Source of the DNA: Hyphomicrobiaceae bacterium
GTDB lineage: Bacteria > Pseudomonadota > Alphaproteobacteria > Rhizobiales > Methyloligellaceae
Assembly: GCA_028066055.1 (NCBI GenBank)
Contig: JALCBY010000005.1
Coordinates: forward strand, 51,554 to 115,553
Reading direction: 5' to 3'
Length of the DNA: 64,000 bases
Below are positions 55,467-64,000 of this stretch, in pieces. Made by a program: the position numbers and the translations under genes. Every line of letters starts with the position of its first letter. Position 1 is the stretch's first letter. The notes under the pieces are model-generated. The model searched no databases, was not told the DNA's origin, and saw only the letters and a program-made list of their open reading frames with translations.

Positions 55467-55664
55467 CTAGAACCGGGCGAGGTCGTAATAGGTTTTGATG
55501 TGGTCACTCTGTTTGTAGAGACGACCAGTTTCATCGGCAGTTGTGCTTGCCTCGGCCACGCTCTTTCCGCTTACAAGCGCAACACCACCAGCGACGGTGC
55601 CCGCACCCGCAAGTTTCAAGAAATTGCGGCGGTCAGCATTTGCACGATCACATTTAGCTTTCAT
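55467..55664 (-). CDS. fdhX: Formate dehydrogenase region Tat-target microprotein
   Basis: A 65-residue protein with a Tat signal (RRNFLKLAGAGTVAGG) at residues 12-27 and a short hydrophilic tail (ETGRLYKQSDHIKTYYDLARF). This is the small Tat-target family known next to formate dehydrogenases (TIGR02811). It lies between the TorD-like gene and fdhA, about 90 bases before fdhA. It may assist Tat export or assembly; the function is unproven. Confidence 0.85.
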   Translation of the reverse strand: MKAKCDRANADRRNFLKLAGAGTVAGGVALVSGKSVAEASTTADETGRLYKQSDHIKTYYDLARF

Positions 55665-55724
55665 GCTCTGCCTCCTTTGATTTGACGGGCGGCCAATCGC
55701 TACACCCGCCTTCCCCAGCCGCGT

Positions 55725-56339
55725 TCAGGACATCGAAAACGCCGTCGTTTCAATTTCAATGAAAGTCCGGCCGATTGTCCCCAACGCTGCATAGAGAACC
55801 GATGACTTCGCGCCTTCAAGGTCCGCGAAGAAATGACCCGCCCAGCTTGAAATGTGGGCTTCGAAAAACTTTTTCTGTTCCGCAAGTGTCGCCGGCTCGC
55901 CAAAATCGCCGGTGATCAGACCCGCCATCATATCCATGAGCGCCGCAATATGATCTTCCGGCTCCTTAACGTCGGCGGAACGCTGGATACCGAGCCGAGC
56001 CATATCGTTGCGCAGCTTGGAAAGCGGCTTTTCGTGAAGAAATCCCGTGAGATAGTACGACCCGTAAGGCAGCAGCTCGCCCCGTCCCACGCCGATGAAC
56101 AAATCCTGGTATTCCTGATCGATCTGAGCCGCGTCGCACCTCGCAGCAAGTTTTCCAAACGACTGCATCGACCTGCCGAGGTCGGTATCGTCTCCGCTCA
56201 TTTTGGAAATATTTTCCAACAACGACGCATCAGGGGGCGCGGCCAGCAGGCGCGCTAAAAACCGGTACATCTGCGCGCGCAGCGCGTCTTCCTGAGCGAG
56301 AGTGTCGGACATCTCCCGCGTTGCCTCGTCAACGGCCAT
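55725..56339 (-). CDS. TorD/DmsD-family redox enzyme chaperone
   Basis: A 204-residue all-helical protein of the TorD family. YRFLARLLAAPPD, YQDLFIGVGRGELLPYGSYYLTGFLHEKPL and the EPEDHIAALMDMMAGLI motif (E-P-x-D-H) are typical. It binds the Tat signal of FdhA and helps cofactor insertion before export. It is first in the operon, with GGGAGG before the ATG. Confidence 0.9.
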   Translation of the reverse strand: MAVDEATREMSDTLAQEDALRAQMYRFLARLLAAPPDASLLENISKMSGDDTDLGRSMQSFGKLAARCDAAQIDQEYQDLFIGVGRGELLPYGSYYLTGFLHEKPLSKLRNDMARLGIQRSADVKEPEDHIAALMDMMAGLITGDFGEPATLAEQKKFFEAHISSWAGHFFADLEGAKSSVLYAALGTIGRTFIEIETTAFSMS

Positions 56340-56790
56340 TCAGATGAATCCTCCCAAGCACCTGAGCGCCTGCATACTTCATCAGCATGCAAGTTATAAC
56401 TTTCATAGTGTGCAGGTTAGAATCATTCAACGCAATGAACAATTTTCAATGCAAACGACAATCAATTATGCACATTATTGGGTAATTGCTGCCTCAATGC
56501 CGGTCGCGCTCTCCCTTCGACGTAAGTCGTATGAAATCGGAATATATTATTTTATATCAACTAGTTATGACCGCTCATCAGAGCACTGAGAAGGCCTGCC
56601 TGAAGGTCAACACTCAGTCTGCCCTGCACATTAAATTTTCGACATTTTGGCGGGCTTGATCAAGTCGCGCCCGCTGTTAAGCTGAGGTGAGTACGCGGTG
56701 CATTTCGAATTTCCCTCGAAACTTGCGGCGAACATGGCGGAATCACTGCGGTGACCGGCATCAAACGAGTGCGCTAAAGGGTTGTGCGTT
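56340..56790. other. Intergenic AT-rich region between the fdh operon and moaA
   Basis: This 451-base stretch divides the divergent fdh operon and moaA and must hold both promoters. Near the fdh side lies the palindrome AAGTTATAACTT. Near moaA are two stem-loops (56650-56674 with GCGGGC/GCCCGC arms, 56703-56721 with TTTCGA/TCGAAA arms). No open frame in it looks real. I see no clear Moco riboswitch. Confidence 0.5.
56391..56402. promoter_or_regulatory. Palindrome AAGTTATAACTT upstream of the fdh operon
   Basis: A perfect 12-base inverted repeat 52 bases before the TorD-like ATG. Its position fits an operator or promoter element of the fdh operon, but its AT-rich nature makes chance occurrence plausible. 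No known regulator is assigned. Confidence 0.4.
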
Positions 56791-57819
56791 ATGACATTTT
56801 CAGGTCCCGTCGAAACCAACAGCACACAGATGATCGACCCCTTCGGGCGCCACGTGACCTATTTGCGGGTTTCGGTCACGGACCGGTGCGATTTCCGTTG
56901 TGTCTATTGCATGTCGGAAAACATGACGTTTCTGCCGAAAAAGGATCTCCTGACCCTTGAAGAACTCGACCGGCTGTGCACGGCCTTCGTCGCAAAGGGC
57001 GTTCGCAAGCTCCGGATTACCGGAGGCGAACCGCTTGTACGCAAGAACATCATCTGGCTGTTCGAAGCCCTTTCACGGCACCTCCAGGCGGGTGCGCTTG
57101 ATGAGTTGACGCTGACCACAAACGGCAGCCAGCTGCCCCGATTCGCCGGTCAACTGGCCGATTGCGGCGTAAAACGGGTCAATGTGTCCCTGGATTCTCT
57201 CGATCCGGAAAAATTCCGGAAAATCACCCGCTGGGGCAATTTCGATCAGGTCATGCGGGGTATCGATGCGGCCCGCGAGGCCGGTTTGCACGTCAAGATC
57301 AACGTCGTCGCACTGAAAGGGGTCAATGACGACGAGCATGACGAAATGATCCGCTGGGCCCATGGCGCGGGCATGGATTTGACGTTCATTGAAGCGATGC
57401 CCATGGGGGATATCGATGGCGACCGGTCGGATCAGTATCTGCCGCTTTCCGTCGTACGCGCCCGCCTCATGGATAACTGGACTCTGATCGACATTCCCTA
57501 CAAGACCGGCGGCCCGGCGCGATACGTACAAGCATCTGAAACTGGTGGGAAAATTGGCTTTATTACCCCCATGACCCATAATTTCTGTGAGTCCTGCAAC
57601 CGAGTCCGGGTGACATGTACGGGCACGCTTTATATGTGCCTTGGCCAGGACGATGCCGCCGATCTGCGTACCCCCCTGCGCTCTGATGACAGCGACCGGT
57701 TGCTTGCCGCGGTGATCGACGAAGCCATTTCCCGCAAACCGAAGGGGCACGATTTCGTCATAGACCGGCGCACGAACCGCCCCTCCGTTTCGCGGCACAT
57801 GTCTGTAACCGGAGGCTAG
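56791..57819 (+). CDS. moaA: GTP 3',8-cyclase MoaA
   Basis: A 342-residue radical SAM enzyme that starts molybdopterin synthesis from [19 protein letters not shown] contains the N-terminal CxxxCxxC cluster, [12 protein letters not shown] is the GGE motif, and the C-terminal cluster cysteines are in [21 protein letters not shown]. The C-terminus ends GG, as needed for activity. The chosen ATG follows AAGGG; TTG 56782 is in frame just before. Confidence 0.95.
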   Translation: MTFSGPVETNSTQMIDPFGRHVTYLRVSVTDRCDFRCVYCMSENMTFLPKKDLLTLEELDRLCTAFVAKGVRKLRITGGEPLVRKNIIWLFEALSRHLQAGALDELTLTTNGSQLPRFAGQLADCGVKRVNVSLDSLDPEKFRKITRWGNFDQVMRGIDAAREAGLHVKINVVALKGVNDDEHDEMIRWAHGAGMDLTFIEAMPMGDIDGDRSDQYLPLSVVRARLMDNWTLIDIPYKTGGPARYVQASETGGKIGFITPMTHNFCESCNRVRVTCTGTLYMCLGQDDAADLRTPLRSDDSDRLLAAVIDEAISRKPKGHDFVIDRRTNRPSVSRHMSVTGG

Positions 57820-57840
57820 TGCCCGCACCGGTCCGCTACG

Positions 57841-57860
57841 GCCTTCCGCATAAGGCTTTT
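57841..57860 (+). terminator. Intrinsic terminator after moaA
   Basis: GCCTT and AAGGC enclose six bases and are followed by TTTT, 21 bases after the moaA stop. The stem is short, so moderate strength is expected. Confidence 0.55.
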
Positions 57861-57891
57861 CATCTCAGGTCAATTTCCAAAAAATTCCCAG

Positions 57892-57917
57892 CCGATACAG
57901 ATTTATTCTGTATTCGG
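57892..57917. promoter_or_regulatory. Inverted repeat upstream of the EAL protein gene
   Basis: TACAGA and TCTGTA, extended by CCGA and TCGG with one extra base, form an inverted repeat around five bases. It lies about 110 bases before the next gene start in an AT-rich stretch. Possible operator; not assigned. Confidence 0.4.
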
Positions 57918-58027
57918 AATAATAAAACTAAGCTTAAACCTGCTGTTAAGTATGTCTATTACGCCGATGTTTACGCGCATCAACTATGCTCCCCCACCAA
58001 ACGAGACACTGCGGGGGCAGGACAGAA

Positions 58028-60010
58028 ATGTCCAAGATATTTTCTTTCAAGCGCGACTTCCTCGCCTTTCTCGGCTTCGTCATGCTGGGGATTGGCATGC
58101 TGTGCGTCGGCGTTTTGACCTCGACCTCAGTCAAGGATGCGCAGCTGATTCGCGACGGGAAATCGGAAGCCATGCGCTGGGCGGACGAACTACTGCGCAT
58201 CGTCGATGCCGCCCCCGTTGACGCGCACCGCGCGTTTCTTGACGACAAATTCTTTGTCCGTCGCGCGACGATGTTCTCGCGCGTTTTTGCATTCGACGTG
58301 TATGACAAGGAAAAGAGGTTGTTCTATTCGACCGGTCCGTCGGACTGGAATCTCACCGAAATGTCTCTGGATCTGCTGAATTCCCCTGTCACGCACTATC
58401 ATCTTTCTCTTGGAGAAACGACAACCAAACTGCACACCGAGCCCGACACGGCGCACCCCTCGCACTATGCATCGGTTGTCATTCCGGTGAAGTCGGTTAA
58501 TGGCTATCTCGGCTCGATTGTCGCCTTCGTCGAACAGTCCGAACAGGCGGAAAGCCTTGCGACATCTTTCAAGATCATCGCCGGAATGACCGGGGCCATG
58601 CTGCTTCTTGCCTTCGGGATTTTCTCCTACATCGTTTTGAACAAGACCCGGGACCGCGCGAAGGCGGAGGAGCGCGTACGCTTCCTGTCCGGTCATGACG
58701 AACTGACCGGTCTGCCAAATCGAAGGTCGTTCAACGAACACCTCGTGACGGCGCTTGAGCACAGCGCCGAGAATGAGCACTATCTCGCGACGGTTGTAAT
58801 CGATGTCGACCGGTTCAAGGAAATCAACGATGCGATGGGGCACAGCGCCGGCGACTCGGTCCTGCGTTACATCACGGAACTGCTCAAATCCAATATTCGC
58901 GACGGCGATTTTGCCGCCCGCATCGGCAGCGACCAGTTCGCACTCGCCCTCTCCTCACTCAAACGGCCGGAACAGGCGGCCGTGTATGTTGCAACATTGA
59001 GCGAGGCGCTTTCGGCGCCCGTCTGGATCAACGGTGAGCAAATTGTCTGTGCAGTCTCCATAGGCGCGGCAATCGCTCCAGGCGATGCCAATGATGCAAC
59101 CGTTCTCATGCGCCACGCGAATCTGGCCCTTGGCCGCGCCAAGGCCGATGGAGGCAATACGTTCAAGTTCTTCGAACAGGGCATGGACACCGCCTTCATC
59201 CGGCGGCGAGACTGCGAGAGTGATCTCCGGCGCGCAATAGATTCCGACCAGTTCGAGCTGCACTACCAGCCCCAGATTGATCTGCGCTCCGAGACAATCT
59301 CCGGATATGAGGCGTTGATCCGCTGGATTCATCCCCGCGACGGGGTCGTCTCGCCCGGTTTTTTCATTCCGCTGGCAGAAGAAACGGAATTGATCATTCC
59401 CATCGGGAAGTGGGTGCTTCACCAGGCTTGCAGGGATGCGGCCGCCTGGCCCAAACCCCTGAAGGTCTCCGTCAACCTGTCGGCGGTACAGTTCAAGCCA
59501 GGCGATTTTGTCGACCTGGTCAAAAATGCGTTGGACGAGTCCGGTTTGGACCCCAATCGCCTCGAACTGGAGATCACCGAAAGCCTCCTGATCAGCTCGA
59601 CGGGGCAGGTCGTCGAAGACCTTGAAGGCCTGCGCGACCTCGGGGTGTCTATCGCCATGGATGACTTCGGAACGGGATACTCGAGCCTGAGCTATATCTC
59701 GAGCTTTCCGTTCAACAAGATCAAGATCGACAAGTCATTCGTCAGATCGATGGGCCGCGACAACGCGATCATGGGCATTGTCAAATGCATCATCGCCATG
59801 GGCCGGTCGCTCGGGGTCACGATCACCGCGGAAGGCGTCGAAACAGAAGAACAGCGGCAAGTCCTTAAGTCGCTTGGATGTACCCAGGCCCAGGGCTTCC
59901 TCTATGGCCGTCCGACGAGCGGCGCGAAATGCGTCGAGCAGATGACTGACGAGCATCACGCCGTGCCCAGGCAGACCGATGACGTTGTAAAAGCAAGTGG
60001 TGTCGCCTGA
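58028..60010 (+). CDS. Membrane GGDEF/EAL protein, degenerate GGDEF, intact EAL
   Basis: A 660-residue protein. Two membrane segments (about 10-32 and 180-205) bracket a periplasmic sensor of about 150 residues. The GGDEF site reads GSDQF (300-304), so cyclase activity is unlikely. The EAL domain is complete: E428-A-L, VNLSAVQF, LEITES, MDDFGTGYSS, KIDKSF, EGVET and QGF. It is expected to degrade cyclic di-GMP in response to an outside signal. The start follows AGGA at six bases. Confidence 0.92.
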   Translation: MSKIFSFKRDFLAFLGFVMLGIGMLCVGVLTSTSVKDAQLIRDGKSEAMRWADELLRIVDAAPVDAHRAFLDDKFFVRRATMFSRVFAFDVYDKEKRLFYSTGPSDWNLTEMSLDLLNSPVTHYHLSLGETTTKLHTEPDTAHPSHYASVVIPVKSVNGYLGSIVAFVEQSEQAESLATSFKIIAGMTGAMLLLAFGIFSYIVLNKTRDRAKAEERVRFLSGHDELTGLPNRRSFNEHLVTALEHSAENEHYLATVVIDVDRFKEINDAMGHSAGDSVLRYITELLKSNIRDGDFAARIGSDQFALALSSLKRPEQAAVYVATLSEALSAPVWINGEQIVCAVSIGAAIAPGDANDATVLMRHANLALGRAKADGGNTFKFFEQGMDTAFIRRRDCESDLRRAIDSDQFELHYQPQIDLRSETISGYEALIRWIHPRDGVVSPGFFIPLAEETELIIPIGKWVLHQACRDAAAWPKPLKVSVNLSAVQFKPGDFVDLVKNALDESGLDPNRLELEITESLLISSTGQVVEDLEGLRDLGVSIAMDDFGTGYSSLSYISSFPFNKIKIDKSFVRSMGRDNAIMGIVKCIIAMGRSLGVTITAEGVETEEQRQVLKSLGCTQAQGFLYGRPTSGAKCVEQMTDEHHAVPRQTDDVVKASGVA

Positions 60011-60081
60011 TCCGGCGGATTTGCGATGACGGTGCCGTGACGTTCGCTGTCGCCGAGATGTTCGGCCCGCCAGCCCGCCAG

Positions 60082-61314
60082 TCAGCTTTCGATCACGATT
60101 TCAGGCGCGGCGCGCGTTGATTGCTCCTGCTCGATACCCGACCAGGCCTGTTCGGCGATTTCACAGTAGACCTTCGCCTGCGGCGAGTCCGGGTCGGAAA
60201 TCACGATCGGCTGTCCGCTGTCGGATTTTTCTCGGATTTCCATGTGCAACGGCACCTCACCCAGAAAACGCACGCCGAGCTTCTCCGCTTCCAAACGCGC
60301 CCCGCCGTGCCCGAAAATGTCCGAGCGCTCGCCACAGCTCGGGCACAGGAAATAGCTCATATTCTCGATGATCCCCAGCACCGGCACATCGACGCGGCGG
60401 AACATGTTCAGTCCCTTCCGCGCATCGATCAACGCCAGATCCTGAGGTGTCGACACGATGATGGCGCCGGCCAGAGGCACCTGCTGGGCCATCGTGAGCT
60501 GCGCATCTCCTGTTCCGGGCGGCATGTCCACGACGAGAACATCGAGCTCGCCCCAGGCCACTTCCTTGAGCATCTGCGTAAGGGCCGACATGACCATCGG
60601 CCCGCGCCAGATCATCGGCGTATCCTCTTCGACGAGGAACCCCATAGACATCACCTTCAACCCATACCCCTCCATAGGCTTGAGAATGTTGCCATGGACC
60701 GGCTGAGGCCGACCGGTAATGCCGAGAAGGCGCGGCATGGAAGGGCCGTAGATATCCGCGTCAAGAACGCCGACTCTGAGGCCGTTCGCCTGGAATGCCA
60801 GCGCCAGATTGACCGATGTCGTTGATTTGCCGACGCCGCCCTTGCCCGAGGCGACGGCGACGATGTGCTTCACACCCGGCACACCGGCGATCTTCGCTGC
60901 CCCGCCCGCACCGGGAGCATCCATACCTCCACCCATGGGTGGAGGCGGCGCGCCGGGGCCTCGCGCAGATGCAGCCGCCGGTGAAGACGGCTGAGCCGAT
61001 GGCGGCGGCGATGCCGAGCCCGGCTCACGATCCGCCGTCAGCGAGACAGTGGCGGAGCTGACACCCGGCATTTCACTCACGACCTTTTCGGCTGCCTGTC
61101 GTAACGGTTCGAGTTCCTGGGCGCGATCCGGATCGACCGAGATCGCAAAATAGACCTTGTCTTTGTGGATGACGATTTCCGAGAGTAGTCCCAGCTCGAC
61201 GATATTGTCGGATAAATCCGGCCCTTTCACACGCCTGAGCTCGTTGAGAACATCTTCCTTGGTGACGGCTGCTGCCTCGCCGTTCCCTGAGTTTTTTTCG
61301 GCGTTCTTTGACAT
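60082..61314 (-). CDS. mrp: Mrp/NBP35-family iron-sulfur carrier ATPase
   Basis: A 410-residue protein. N-terminal DUF59/MIP18-like domain (about 15-92), a Pro/Ala/Ser/Gly-rich linker (95-145), then the P-loop ATPase with GKGGVGKS at 157-164 and VVDMPPGTGDAQLT. CPSCG near residue 325 is the cluster-binding CxxC. It transfers 4Fe-4S clusters to target enzymes. Its divergence from fdhD suggests help in building the iron-sulfur formate dehydrogenase, though this is inference. An upstream start at 61512 is not supported. Confidence 0.92.
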   Translation of the reverse strand: MSKNAEKNSGNGEAAAVTKEDVLNELRRVKGPDLSDNIVELGLLSEIVIHKDKVYFAISVDPDRAQELEPLRQAAEKVVSEMPGVSSATVSLTADREPGSASPPPSAQPSSPAAASARGPGAPPPPMGGGMDAPGAGGAAKIAGVPGVKHIVAVASGKGGVGKSTTSVNLALAFQANGLRVGVLDADIYGPSMPRLLGITGRPQPVHGNILKPMEGYGLKVMSMGFLVEEDTPMIWRGPMVMSALTQMLKEVAWGELDVLVVDMPPGTGDAQLTMAQQVPLAGAIIVSTPQDLALIDARKGLNMFRRVDVPVLGIIENMSYFLCPSCGERSDIFGHGGARLEAEKLGVRFLGEVPLHMEIREKSDSGQPIVISDPDSPQAKVYCEIAEQAWSGIEQEQSTRAAPEIVIES

Positions 61315-61572
61315 CACTTCATCCCGCGCGCCGACGCCCGGCCTGAAACACATGGCGGGCGTACGCTGTTGGTCAATTTGTTCGAGTTCGCGCGCATTTA
61401 GCACATATTTTCCCCAAGCTACAATTGGACCTCCCGTTTTTCGTCTGCCGGCAAGATAGACTTGCCGTCTGCGGCATTCCCGCACTGGTGGCTTGCGCGG
61501 GCGCGGGCACAAGTTCTAGGTTCAGCGCACACGATCCCCGGCTGATGCCGACTGGCCCTGGAGCAGTCTGAC

Positions 61573-62454
61573 GTGAAAGAGTTTTTTATCGGTCCCGATC
61601 CGGAAGATCCCCGCCTCTCCGTCCCCGTTTTGGGGCGCGATCAAAATGGTGAGGACATCCAGACACACGTCGTCACCGAACGCCCTCTGACACTGTTCCT
61701 GAACGGACAGGAAATCGTCACCATGATGACGATCGGCGACTATCCCGACCTTCTGGCTGCCGGCTATCTGTTCAACCAGAACATGCTTCGCAAGGATGAT
61801 GAAATCACCGGGATCGAATATGACGACGACCTCGATGTGGTTGTCGTCAGGACCAAGCGCGAAACCGACTATGAGGAAAAACTCAAAAAGAAAACGCAGA
61901 CGTCGGGCTGTGCGCAAGGCACCGTGTTCGGTGACCTGATGGAGGAATTCGAGGACACGAGACTCAATCCGGATGCCCGCGTTCACACGTCCTGGCTCTA
62001 CGAATTGCAAAAGAAAATAAATACTGCGCCGTCGCTCTACCTGAAGGCGGGAGCCATTCATGGCTGCGTTCTTTGCCGGAAGGACGAGCCGCTCATCTAC
62101 GTTGAAGATGTCGGGCGCCATAACGCGGTCGACAAGATCGCCGGCTACATGGTCCTCAATGACATCACACCCGAAGACAAGATTTTCTACACCACGGGGC
62201 GTCTGACATCGGAGATGGTCATCAAGACCGTCAAGATGGGCATCCCGGTGCTTTGCTCACGTTCAGGATTCACGGCCTGGGGCGTCGACCTTGCCCGCCA
62301 GGCAGGCCTGACGCTCATTGGCCGGATGCGGGGGCGTCGCTTTGTTGTTCTGTCGGGAGAGGACCGCGTTGTATATGACGCCGATCCGTCTAGCATTGGC
62401 GAGGAGGCGGCGAAGCATGCCCGCAAGGCGGGCCAGCCCGAGGAGGCGGTCTGA
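61573..62454 (+). CDS. fdhD: Formate dehydrogenase sulfur-transfer protein FdhD
   Basis: A 293-residue FdhD. HGCVLC holds the catalytic CxxC that passes sulfur to the bis-pterin cofactor of formate dehydrogenase, and YVEDVGRHNAVDKIAG and LVTTGRLTSEMV-like blocks (FYTTGRLTSEMVIK) are family-typical. GTG start after GGAG. It begins a series fdhD-mobA-mobB-moeA, with 9 bases before mobA. Confidence 0.95.
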   Translation: MKEFFIGPDPEDPRLSVPVLGRDQNGEDIQTHVVTERPLTLFLNGQEIVTMMTIGDYPDLLAAGYLFNQNMLRKDDEITGIEYDDDLDVVVVRTKRETDYEEKLKKKTQTSGCAQGTVFGDLMEEFEDTRLNPDARVHTSWLYELQKKINTAPSLYLKAGAIHGCVLCRKDEPLIYVEDVGRHNAVDKIAGYMVLNDITPEDKIFYTTGRLTSEMVIKTVKMGIPVLCSRSGFTAWGVDLARQAGLTLIGRMRGRRFVVLSGEDRVVYDADPSSIGEEAAKHARKAGQPEEAV

Positions 62455-62463
62455 GAGAATTCC

Positions 62464-63120
62464 GTGGGCGAGACATCCGCAAATAGATCAGATCCCGTCG
62501 TCGGCGTTCTGCTGGCAGGCGGGCAGGCGCGTCGCATGGGCGGTGGCGACAAGTGCATGCTGGAACTTGCGGGGAAGCCGTTGCTTGAACATGTGATCGA
62601 ACGGCTCGAACCTCAAACGGACACGCTGGTCCTGAATGCCAATGACGATCCGGCGCGCTTTGCCGCGTTCGGGCGCCCTGTTGTCGCCGACCCTGTGGAT
62701 GGGTTCGCCGGACCACTGGCCGGCGTGCTGGCCGGATTTGTCTGGGCACGAGAAAATGTGCCTCAAGCCCGCTGGATCGTAACGGCGGCGACGGATACGC
62801 CCTTCTTCCCGCTCGATCTGGTCTCTTGTTTCATGAGCGCGACCGACGGGAGCTATCCGGCGATCGCGCTTGCCGCATCCCGCGGCCGGATACACCCGGT
62901 ATTTGGGCTCTGGCCGACCGCCCTGGCGGACGATCTGCACCAGGCGGTGATGGGCGGTACGCGTAAGGTCCTTGACTGGACCGACCGCCACACAACCGTC
63001 ACCGCGGAATTCTCCGATACCCACATCGGCGGCAGCGATCTTGACCCCTTCTTCAATGCCAACCGGCCCGAAGACCTGGCCCATGCGGAGGCTCTGCTCG
63101 CGGAGGATGTTCCCACATGA
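62464..63120 (+). CDS. mobA: Molybdenum cofactor guanylyltransferase MobA
   Basis: A 218-residue nucleotidyltransferase that adds GMP to molybdopterin to give the guanine dinucleotide cofactor used by FdhA. VVGVLLAGGQARRMGGGDKCM is the nucleotide-binding motif, and VTAATDTPFFP holds the metal-binding Asp. Its GTG start lies nine bases after fdhD. It ends with a four-base ATGA overlap with mobB. Confidence 0.92.
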   Translation: MGETSANRSDPVVGVLLAGGQARRMGGGDKCMLELAGKPLLEHVIERLEPQTDTLVLNANDDPARFAAFGRPVVADPVDGFAGPLAGVLAGFVWARENVPQARWIVTAATDTPFFPLDLVSCFMSATDGSYPAIALAASRGRIHPVFGLWPTALADDLHQAVMGGTRKVLDWTDRHTTVTAEFSDTHIGGSDLDPFFNANRPEDLAHAEALLAEDVPT

Positions 63121-63659
63121 GCCAGCGTATTTTCGGCGTTATCGGCTGGAAGAATTCCGGCAAGACCACACTCATGGCGAAGCTGCTGGAGGAGTTCACA
63201 AGGCGCGGCTTTGCCGTATCAGCACTCAAGCACGCCCATCACAGTTTCGACATCGATCATCCGGGCCGGGACTCCTATCGCTTCCGCGAGGCAGGCGCCC
63301 GGCAGGTTGCACTTGTGTCACCCAAGCGCTGGGCGATCATGCATGAGCTTCGCGATGAAGAGAAACCTCCGCTAGAGGAAGTGCTCGCGCATATTGCTCC
63401 CTGCGACCTCGTTCTGGTCGAGGGGTACAAGAATGCGCCCTTCCCGAAGATCGAGGCACGTTCGTCACGCTCCTTGACGCAGGACCCCCTGTCGGATGAC
63501 GATCCGCATATCGTGGCCATTGCATTCGAGGGAGAGACCCGGACCAATGGATTGCCCGGCTTCGACATAAACGACATTGGCGGGATCGCCGATTTCATCG
63601 CCGACCATGTCAAACTGAGTCCACAGGTATCGGAAAAGAATGACGCGCAAGCTTCGTGA
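63117..63659 (+). CDS. mobB: Molybdopterin-guanine dinucleotide biosynthesis adapter MobB
   Basis: A 180-residue P-loop GTPase-like protein. GWKNSGKTTLMAKL is the Walker A motif, and DLVLVEGYKNAPFPKIE follows the typical strand and switch. The C-terminal 40 residues are acidic. It aids MobA in cofactor synthesis. Its end overlaps moeA by 20 bases. Confidence 0.92.
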   Translation: MSQRIFGVIGWKNSGKTTLMAKLLEEFTRRGFAVSALKHAHHSFDIDHPGRDSYRFREAGARQVALVSPKRWAIMHELRDEEKPPLEEVLAHIAPCDLVLVEGYKNAPFPKIEARSSRSLTQDPLSDDDPHIVAIAFEGETRTNGLPGFDINDIGGIADFIADHVKLSPQVSEKNDAQAS

Positions 63660-64000
63660 CGACTGTTTCCTGCACGACTCCGACCGGCTGACGCATGCGG
63701 AAGCCATCGCCATTCTGAGGGAGCGCGTCACTCCGACCGTCGGCATAGAAGAACTCGCGCTCGATGATTCGCCGAGCCGTATTCTGGCCGAGGATGTCGT
63801 CGCCCCCCGCAACATCCCCGCGCATACCAATGCGGCAGTCGACGGCTACGCCTTCGCATTCCAGGACTATGACGCGAAGAACGGCAGTTCGCTGAAAGTC
63901 AGCGCGCGTGCAGCGGCCGGCCACGCGGTGACGGACCCCATTGAAGAAGGGACGGCGGTCCGCATTTTCACCGGTGCAGCCATGCCCGAGGGAACGGACA
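63640..64000 (+). CDS. moeA: Molybdopterin molybdenumtransferase MoeA (3' end cut by window)
   Basis: The first 120 residues of MoeA, which inserts molybdate into molybdopterin. LTHAEAIAILRERVTP, RILAEDVVAPRNIPAHTNAAVDGYAF and VRIFTGAAMPEGTD are the conserved N-terminal blocks; PAHTNAAVDGYA is the family hallmark (usually PxxxxSAMDGYA, with Asn-Ala-Ala here). It overlaps mobB by 20 bases. The rest lies outside the window. Confidence 0.92.
   Translation, partial: MTRKLRDDCFLHDSDRLTHAEAIAILRERVTPTVGIEELALDDSPSRILAEDVVAPRNIPAHTNAAVDGYAFAFQDYDAKNGSSLKVSARAAAGHAVTDPIEEGTAVRIFTGAAMPEGTD

Noticed and set aside
56302-56589. Plus-strand frame of 95 codons in the fdh-moaA gap
   Set aside because: It starts inside the TorD-like gene on the other strand, has no ribosome site and no recognisable sequence.
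56655-56664. CTTGATCAAG as an FNR site before moaA
   Set aside because: The TTGAT and ATCAA halves overlap without the four-base spacer, so it does not fit the FNR consensus.
56600-56790. Molybdenum cofactor riboswitch in the moaA leader
   Set aside because: The leader is long and has stem-loops, but I could not match the conserved core, so no riboswitch is claimed.

Overview
The window reads as a chromosomal segment of an alphaproteobacterium, most likely order Hyphomicrobiales (Rhizobiales). The reasons are a GcrA cell-cycle regulator, the argD-argF-hslO operon, a double-length dCTP deaminase divergent from metZ, and a DUF3305/DUF3306/DUF6352/DUF6505/DUF6494 formate dehydrogenase neighbourhood. 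GC is fairly high and genes are tightly packed, with many 1-20 bp overlaps. I see no insertion sequence, phage, integrase, CRISPR array or rRNA. One tRNA is present, tRNA-Gly(CCC). The genus cannot be fixed from this sequence alone.

Layout. 0-8 kb: DUF2189 membrane protein (cut by the edge), MFS transporter, secreted EF-hand protein, DUF1194 protein, alpha/beta hydrolase, sterol desaturase-type protein, family 3 solute-binding protein, receiver-domain protein, thioesterase, tRNA-Gly. 8-11 kb: radical SAM protein, a 31-residue membrane protein, a CD-NTase-like protein with altered catalytic positions, and an SDR without the catalytic tyrosine. A perfect FNR/FixK-type box lies at 9040-9053. 11-16 kb: asparaginase, dCTP deaminase, metZ, trkH. 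16-20.5 kb: RND pump and its adaptor. 20.7-22.8 kb: argE-like deacetylase and a 2-hydroxyacid dehydrogenase. 22.8-27.5 kb: cfa (second FNR-like box upstream), hslO, argF, argD. 27.8-32.6 kb: gcrA, PPK2, M20 carbamoylase/hydantoinase, class III aminotransferase, DUF427. 32.6-37 kb: fused TRAP permease with TAXI binding protein, DUF971. 37-39.4 kb: two convergent secreted serine proteases of different folds, and DUF3144.

39.4-64 kb is almost entirely one physiological theme: periplasmic formate oxidation and its metal cofactor. The enzyme is fdhA (Cys-type, Tat signal), fdhB and fdhC, with a Tat-target microprotein and a TorD-like chaperone. Around it are a 685-residue multi-cluster iron-sulfur protein, DUF3305, DUF3306, an ankyrin protein, DUF805, DUF6352, DUF6505, a biotin/lipoate-ligase-like protein, DUF6494, an HtrA-like protease, a WD40-cytochrome c fusion, a small lipoprotein and very small membrane or secreted proteins. 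Beyond it come moaA, an EAL/GGDEF protein, mrp, fdhD, mobA, mobB and moeA, covering parts of pterin synthesis, metal insertion, nucleotide attachment and FdhD sulfuration.

The points most worth following are the two FNR/FixK-type sites with promoter geometry that fits, the microproteins (31, 41, 42, 58 and 65 residues), the chain of overlapping genes beyond fdhC, and the altered CD-NTase. No wholly new defence or mobile system is evident; the least understood system here is the formate dehydrogenase accessory set.
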